NCBI GenBank assembly: GCA_018830765.1
Contig: JAHJRJ010000147.1
Location: forward strand, 1-17,577
Source of the DNA: Bacteroidota bacterium
GTDB taxonomy: Bacteria; Bacteroidota; Ignavibacteria; UBA10030; BY39
DNA length: 17,577 nucleotides
Reading direction: 5' to 3'
The notes beneath the pieces were generated by a model. That model saw only the letters and a list, made by a program, of their open reading frames with translations, searched no databases and was not told the origin of the DNA. This document shows, piece by piece, positions 13,726-17,577 of this stretch. The position numbers were made by a program, and so were the translations under genes. Numbering within the stretch: the first letter of the stretch is position 1; every line of letters begins with the position of its first letter.

Positions 13726-16053
13726 TTACATATTTAATTCTAATGAAACAAAATAAGTTCTTGGTGATGATGGTCCATAAACATATCCCGGATCTCTCTT
13801 TATTCCGTAATCCAAATCTTTTTGATAAGCGTTGGTTAAATTCTTTATTCCGGTAGTAACAGTGGCAGAAAGATCGCTAAATAGTTCAAATTTGTATCTG
13901 GCTGAAAAGTCGAATTCAAAAAAGTTTTGACTTTTTGATAAAACAAGAAGCGGTTCATCTTGTCTTTCAACAACTATTTCGTGGGGAACATCCATCTTAC
14001 CAGTATACTTCATCGAGAAAAAGACGTTGAATTCTGAAGTAAAATTGTACGTAGAGCGTAAGTATCCAAATGAATTTGGAGTTCTTAAAAAGTTCTTTGT
14101 ATCGAAATCTGTTAGAAAATCCTTATAGTTACTTTCTTTCAGAGTTATGCCGGTTCTTAACTCTAAATTATTAAACGGTTTAATTCCGAAATCAACTTCA
14201 ATGCCTTTAACATCAGCGCCAATACTGTTGATTCGCTCCCAGTATTCTATTGTTCCACTCGAAGAAATAAATCGATTTGTATAAGCTCCATCTAATTTTG
14301 TATAAAATCCGGTTACACCAAGCAATAAAGGGATACCGTTAACAAAATTTTGAAACTCGGCACCTACTGTAAAGGAGTTACTTCTCTCTTCTTTTAAACC
14401 GGGCGAATTACGAATTACACGCTGCGTCCCTTCTAATCCACATATATGTAAATCTTCGTCAAATATCTGTGGAGCCTTGAATCCGGTCGTGTATCCTGCA
14501 CGTAGTTTCAATCCTTTGGTTAGTTCATAACTTAAATTAAGGCGCGGACTGATAATCCAATTATCAAGCGCAGAATGTTGGTCAAAGCGTATGCCTGCAA
14601 CTACTTGTAATGAATTAAGTTCTTCAATTAAAAATTCATCTTGAACAAAAACGCCTAGGTTTTTGAAAGTTTCTTCAACGAAATAAGCGGAGTTAGAAAC
14701 ACTTTTATCATCAATCCTATCGTTATCATATTGAACGCCGCCGGTAAAAGAATGAGAACCGGAAATATAGTTTAACTGAATTCCGCCGGTATGTAAAGGA
14801 TTATTTGAGAAGCCGTAATAATTAAGAGCTTGCAAACGCGCTTCTACGGTAGTGTCAGAAAGTCCGCCGTAATATGAATTTCTTCGCAGCAAGCTGAAAG
14901 CATAGTTAATTCTATATTCAAAAACCGGACTTAATTTATGAGACCATTTTATTTTACCGCCATATTTAAAGTGTTGAATCCATTCGGCAATCCCGGCTTC
15001 GTGAACGGGTCTATCGAAATTCTCGCCGCCGCGTCTTTCTTCAAAAATTCTATGAAAAGAAATTTGAAGATCACTGCTTTCAAATGGATTAGAGTACCAG
15101 TCAAATCCAATAGTTTCATTCTTGAGCTCACCAAGTTCGGAAAAGCCGTCTCCGTTACGGTCGTAAGGATTTCTTGAACGTGTAGAACCATAGGCAAAAA
15201 ATCCAGAAGTGTTATCTTTGTTAACCATCTCGGCAGTAGCGCTGATTTGCTGATCATAAGAATTGCCAACCGAGCCTCCAAAATAACTGATTCTTGATCT
15301 ATTAAATGCCGGTTTTCTAGTTATCAAATTAATCGTTCCGGCAATAGCATCGCCTCCGTAAAGAGCTGATCCGCCGCCTTTAACTATTTCGATTTGTTCT
15401 ATCATTTCTTTCGGATAATGCTCTAAACCGTAAACCCCGCCTAACGAACTGATAACAGGGTCGCCGTCAATAAGAATTTGAGTATATTTACCTTCAAAAC
15501 CAAGTATTCTAACTTGAGTAAAGTTGCAATTGTTACAGTCATTTTCTACAGAAACGCCTGTCTGCAAACCCAAAGCTTGTGCAAGATTGTATGCGTTTTG
15601 TTGTCTGATCAAGATATTAGGAATTATCTCTGTCTTAACCGGACTGTCTTCGTACAGACGGGGAGAATTAGTACCGGTAACGACAACTGTACCCATTTCA
15701 ATTGTACCTTCTTTTAATTCGAGAACCAAATTCTCCATATTTTTCCCACCTGCGGGAATTTGTGCTACAATGGATTTATAACCAACTATTGAAATATTTA
15801 ATTCTATGTCGGTTACTGGGGCAGATTTAATAGTAAAATAACCGGATTCATCTGTGGATGTGCCGATATTTGTTTTTTTAACGGATATATTCACTCCAAT
15901 TAAAGGTTCTTTGGTATCGACATTTATAACTCGACCGCTGATTACCCTTGTTCGGTATTCTTCAGTCTCGGTGAAGCTGATTGCCCAAACGTTAATTGAA
16001 AAAAATAACGTAAGAATAATCATGAATTCTCGTAATATGTTATGATATTTCAT
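13726..16053 (-). CDS. TonB-dependent outer-membrane receptor
   Basis: A 775-residue receptor of the outer membrane that imports a ligand with energy from TonB. Order: signal peptide (MKYHNILREFMIILTLFFSI), carboxypeptidase-regulatory-like domain at about 37-115 (ISGRVINVDTKEPLIGVNIS), TonB-box-like GTVVVTG at 121-127, plug to about 250 (QILIDGDPVISS; GGGSALYGGDAIAGTINLIT), then the beta barrel. The plug carries an unusual CNNC (173-176) after VSVEND. The ligand is unknown: related receptors take up siderophores, cobalamin, haem or metal complexes, and the locus suggests a metal compound. I start at 16053, where AAAGGAG precedes the ATG; the frame is open to 16098 but that would overlap the ATPase fragment. 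The C-terminus is LELNM rather than ending in Phe. It is flanked by two truncated genes. Confidence 0.95.
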   Translation of the reverse strand: MKYHNILREFMIILTLFFSINVWAISFTETEEYRTRVISGRVINVDTKEPLIGVNISVKKTNIGTSTDESGYFTIKSAPVTDIELNISIVGYKSIVAQIPAGGKNMENLVLELKEGTIEMGTVVVTGTNSPRLYEDSPVKTEIIPNILIRQQNAYNLAQALGLQTGVSVENDCNNCNFTQVRILGFEGKYTQILIDGDPVISSLGGVYGLEHYPKEMIEQIEIVKGGGSALYGGDAIAGTINLITRKPAFNRSRISYFGGSVGNSYDQQISATAEMVNKDNTSGFFAYGSTRSRNPYDRNGDGFSELGELKNETIGFDWYSNPFESSDLQISFHRIFEERRGGENFDRPVHEAGIAEWIQHFKYGGKIKWSHKLSPVFEYRINYAFSLLRRNSYYGGLSDTTVEARLQALNYYGFSNNPLHTGGIQLNYISGSHSFTGGVQYDNDRIDDKSVSNSAYFVEETFKNLGVFVQDEFLIEELNSLQVVAGIRFDQHSALDNWIISPRLNLSYELTKGLKLRAGYTTGFKAPQIFDEDLHICGLEGTQRVIRNSPGLKEERSNSFTVGAEFQNFVNGIPLLLGVTGFYTKLDGAYTNRFISSSGTIEYWERINSIGADVKGIEVDFGIKPFNNLELRTGITLKESNYKDFLTDFDTKNFLRTPNSFGYLRSTYNFTSEFNVFFSMKYTGKMDVPHEIVVERQDEPLLVLSKSQNFFEFDFSARYKFELFSDLSATVTTGIKNLTNAYQKDLDYGIKRDPGYVYGPSSPRTYFVSLELNM

Positions 16054-16079
16054 TTTGGCTCCTTTTAGTTTTTTATGAT

Positions 16080-16376
16080 TCATTCGATATCGTTCCAAAT
16101 GTTTTTGAACTTACTCTCATAATTTTTATCGAACTCAATTATTGATTTAGAATTTTGTATTGCCTTCACAAATGTTTTATCGAAGGGAATCTTATCAAGC
16201 AATGAAATCCCTTGTGACTGAATAAACTCTTCGATGTTTTTACTCATCTCAATATTTATATCATATTTGTTTATGATAACTCCGGATGGAAATTTGAATA
16301 TCTTCAATAAATTTACTAATCTTTTCAAATCGTGCAGACCGGATTGAGTTAGCGGGGGCAGTTTGAAATCGTTCAA
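16080..16376 (-). pseudogene. C-terminal fragment of MinD-type ferredoxin-ATPase
   Basis: About 98 codons matching only the C-terminal third of a MinD-superfamily P-loop ATPase with inserted ferredoxin domain (COG1149). Recognisable parts are SGLHDLKRLVNLLKIFKFPS, GVIINKYDIN and LLDKIPFDKTFVKAIQNSKS. The Walker A motif and the 4Fe-4S ferredoxin insert are absent. The only start is a TTG at 16376 with no ribosome site, in the same frame as the upstream NifX-like gene and right after its TAA (16380-16382). A deletion of roughly 180-190 codons is the simplest explanation. Complete ATPases of this type normally accompany NifX-like and DUF5320 genes. Confidence 0.75.
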
Positions 16377-16379
16377 GTT

Positions 16380-16793
16380 TTAGTGCAATTTCTCTTCATG
16401 ATTGACGATGGTACCTTTGATAATTTCCTGAACAGCATCATCAATTGTCTTATTGTGAGTGATAATGGGCTTGATATTTGCGTTTACCATGTGTTGGTAT
16501 GCGCCGTTTCCCATACCGCGTGCAACCAATATCCGGCAATCCACGATGGTCGCAGTCATCATGCGATGTTTTCCTTGTGAATGCTCGTCAAAACCGTGGT
16601 CAGGACCATGATGTTCTCCGTGTTCTTCCTGTCCGTGGAACGTATGATGCCCTGCTTTCTCGCGCCGTTCACGATGTATTATGATGCCATTCTCAATCGT
16701 CACAACCTCATAATATTGCGCACGACCAAAATGCTGGCTGATCGTGTTACCATCGTCGGTGACGAAAGCGACTTTTAAATTTTTTGTATCCAT
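16380..16793 (-). CDS. His-rich NifX-like metallocluster protein
   Basis: A 137-residue protein of the dinitrogenase iron-molybdenum cofactor family. Core motifs are KVAFVTDDGNTISQHFGRAQ (residues 7-26) and VARGMGNGAYQHM near 90-101. Between them lies a histidine-rich insert with nine His between 49 and 76 (H49, H50, H53, H58, H61, H62, H66, H71, H76) and several Asp/Glu, a likely binding site for Ni, Zn, Co, Cu or Fe. The C-terminus ends in HEEKLH. It is the same subtype as the protein at 2898-3269, which has fewer His at this place. Its 5' end overlaps the thioesterase gene by 19 bp; its stop is followed by the ATPase remnant in the same frame. Confidence 0.92.
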   Translation of the reverse strand: MDTKNLKVAFVTDDGNTISQHFGRAQYYEVVTIENGIIIHRERREKAGHHTFHGQEEHGEHHGPDHGFDEHSQGKHRMMTATIVDCRILVARGMGNGAYQHMVNANIKPIITHNKTIDDAVQEIIKGTIVNHEEKLH

Positions 16794-17284
16794 TGGTTTT
16801 CCTTTTTGTTATTATTTTTCATACCTGATGATGATATGTTTGCATTTTCTTGAAGTTTAAAAGTTCCTCGTCCCTTTGCATAAACATGTCCATTGCATAA
16901 GACGACTCCTTCTGCCCAACACATAAATCCACGACGCCGTTTAGGAAATGCTGCAATTGTTATTTCCATGTTCGTTGGAATACTCTTGAGATATCGGATA
17001 TCTAACCTGCAAGTCAGCGGACTCTGATTGAATCGATTATGTAAACAACGCACCATCGCCGCATCCATAAGTGTTGCGATAATACCGCCGTGCACAAGCC
17101 CACTGTAACCCTGGTGTTGTTCGTTGATCGTAGTATGACAAGTTACTTGATCACCTTTAGATTCGAATTGCAGTTGCAATCCATCCTGATTTGTCTGACC
17201 ACATGCGAAACAGTGATAGTGAAAAATTTCGGTTTTATCATCATGTAAAATCTTGGTCTCAGCATAAGGATTGTCGTTTTTCAT
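16775..17284 (-). CDS. PaaI-type hotdog-fold thioesterase
   Basis: A 169-residue hotdog-fold protein of the PaaI/4HBT thioesterase group, which hydrolyses acyl-CoA in the cytoplasm. The active-site helix region reads GYSGLVHGGIIATLMDAAMV, with the HGG and catalytic acidic residue expected for the group. An N-terminal CFACGQTNQDGLQLQF (C25, C28 in HCFACG) is the typical lead-in of this subgroup. I choose the ATG at 17284, 2 bp after the permease stop with GGATGG before it; an ATG at 17293 would add three residues and overlap the permease gene. The C-terminal 20 residues are polar and overlap the next gene. The substrate is unknown and there is no clear link to metal handling. Confidence 0.88.
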   Translation of the reverse strand: MKNDNPYAETKILHDDKTEIFHYHCFACGQTNQDGLQLQFESKGDQVTCHTTINEQHQGYSGLVHGGIIATLMDAAMVRCLHNRFNQSPLTCRLDIRYLKSIPTNMEITIAAFPKRRRGFMCWAEGVVLCNGHVYAKGRGTFKLQENANISSSGMKNNNKKENQWIQKI

Positions 17285-17286
17285 AA

Positions 17287-17577
17287 TTACCATCCAAGAA
17301 GAAATAAAGAAAGCCCGATAGTTAACCCGATTGCAATATTGAATCCTTTAATCAGCAAGGAATCCTTCACAGAATACGCTAACATTGGCAGCATACCGTG
17401 ACCATCTTGAACGACTGAGCTGGTGAATAGTACTGAAAAAGGAATCAAACCATGAGCGTACATCGTAACAAAAATAAGATGCGGACCCGAATCAGGTATA
17501 ATACCTATCAAAGCGCTAAGAAAAAGGAGTGTTAATGTATATTCCGATGTAAGTTGATTTAGATTCCAATATTCCAT
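17287..17577 (-). CDS. DUF2899/ArsP_2-like permease, C-terminal part
   Basis: The last 96 residues of a membrane protein whose 5' part lies beyond the window edge. It has three hydrophobic segments: TLLFLSALIGIIPDSGPHLI, the stretch around FSVLFTSSVVQDGHGMLPML, and a terminal IAIGLTIGLSLFLLGW. The IPDSGPHLIF and QDGHG motifs match the DUF2899/ArsP_2 family of putative heavy-metal (manganese or arsenic-related) exporters with about ten helices. It lies upstream of and is tightly coupled to the thioesterase gene. A metal-export role would suit the locus, but substrates in this family are mostly unproven. Confidence 0.75.
   Translation of the reverse strand: MEYWNLNQLTSEYTLTLLFLSALIGIIPDSGPHLIFVTMYAHGLIPFSVLFTSSVVQDGHGMLPMLAYSVKDSLLIKGFNIAIGLTIGLSLFLLGW

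Noticed and set aside
13726..16053. Calling the receptor BtuB (cobalamin-specific)
   Set aside because: The nearby chelatase makes it tempting, but no cobalamin riboswitch or btuFCD genes are present and ligand cannot be read from the plug.
2898..16793. Nitrogenase (nif) cluster
   Set aside because: Only NifX-like small proteins are present; no nifH, nifD, nifK, nifE, nifN or complete nifB.

Overview
The window is AT-rich and reads almost entirely from the minus strand. After a tRNA-Ser(UGA) and about 700 bp of repeat-rich, non-coding sequence at the left edge, one continuous, tightly packed series of about 23 genes runs from the right edge (17577) down to position 824. Most gaps are under 75 bp and several neighbours overlap, so much of it is probably co-transcribed. 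A TonB-dependent receptor with an N-terminal carboxypeptidase-like domain indicates a Gram-negative, two-membrane cell. The receptor type, the pyruvoyl arginine decarboxylase, FeoAB and the anaerobe-type metallocluster genes suggest an anaerobe of the Bacteroidota/Chlorobiota/Ignavibacteria group. That placement is inferred from gene content only.

Layout in the direction of transcription, from the right: the 3' end of a DUF2899/ArsP_2-like permease; a PaaI-type thioesterase; a histidine-rich NifX-like protein; an N-terminally deleted MinD-type ATPase fragment; a TonB-dependent receptor; a 5'-truncated NifX-like gene; pyruvoyl arginine decarboxylase; a methionine gamma-lyase-type PLP enzyme; an Mrp/NBP35 ATPase; a CGGC-domain protein; a radical SAM protein; a DUF5320 Gly/Arg-rich protein; a NifX-like gene with an early stop; a frameshifted NifX-like gene; a frameshifted exported CbiX-type chelatase; an intact NifX-like gene; feoA and feoB; trmO; a second radical SAM protein; another NifX-like gene; a methyltransferase; a DUF6125 Cys-rich protein; and an exported DUF4920-like/cupin protein.

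The unifying theme is metal handling. Six NifX/NifB-C-like modules, two paralogous radical SAM enzymes, an Mrp ATPase, a MinD-ATPase remnant and a DUF5320 protein resemble the neighbourhoods of 'orange protein' (ORP)-like mixed-metal cluster proteins and other uncharacterised metallocluster carriers. Here they are combined with iron import (FeoAB), a TonB receptor, an exported chelatase-like protein and a heavy-metal permease family. I infer a metal-acquisition and metallocluster-trafficking locus; the cofactor itself cannot be read from the sequence.

The locus also appears to be turning over. Five genes carry visible lesions: two frameshifts, one early stop and two 5' truncations. Three NifX-like copies are recent duplicates with a mosaic pattern that suggests recombination between them.
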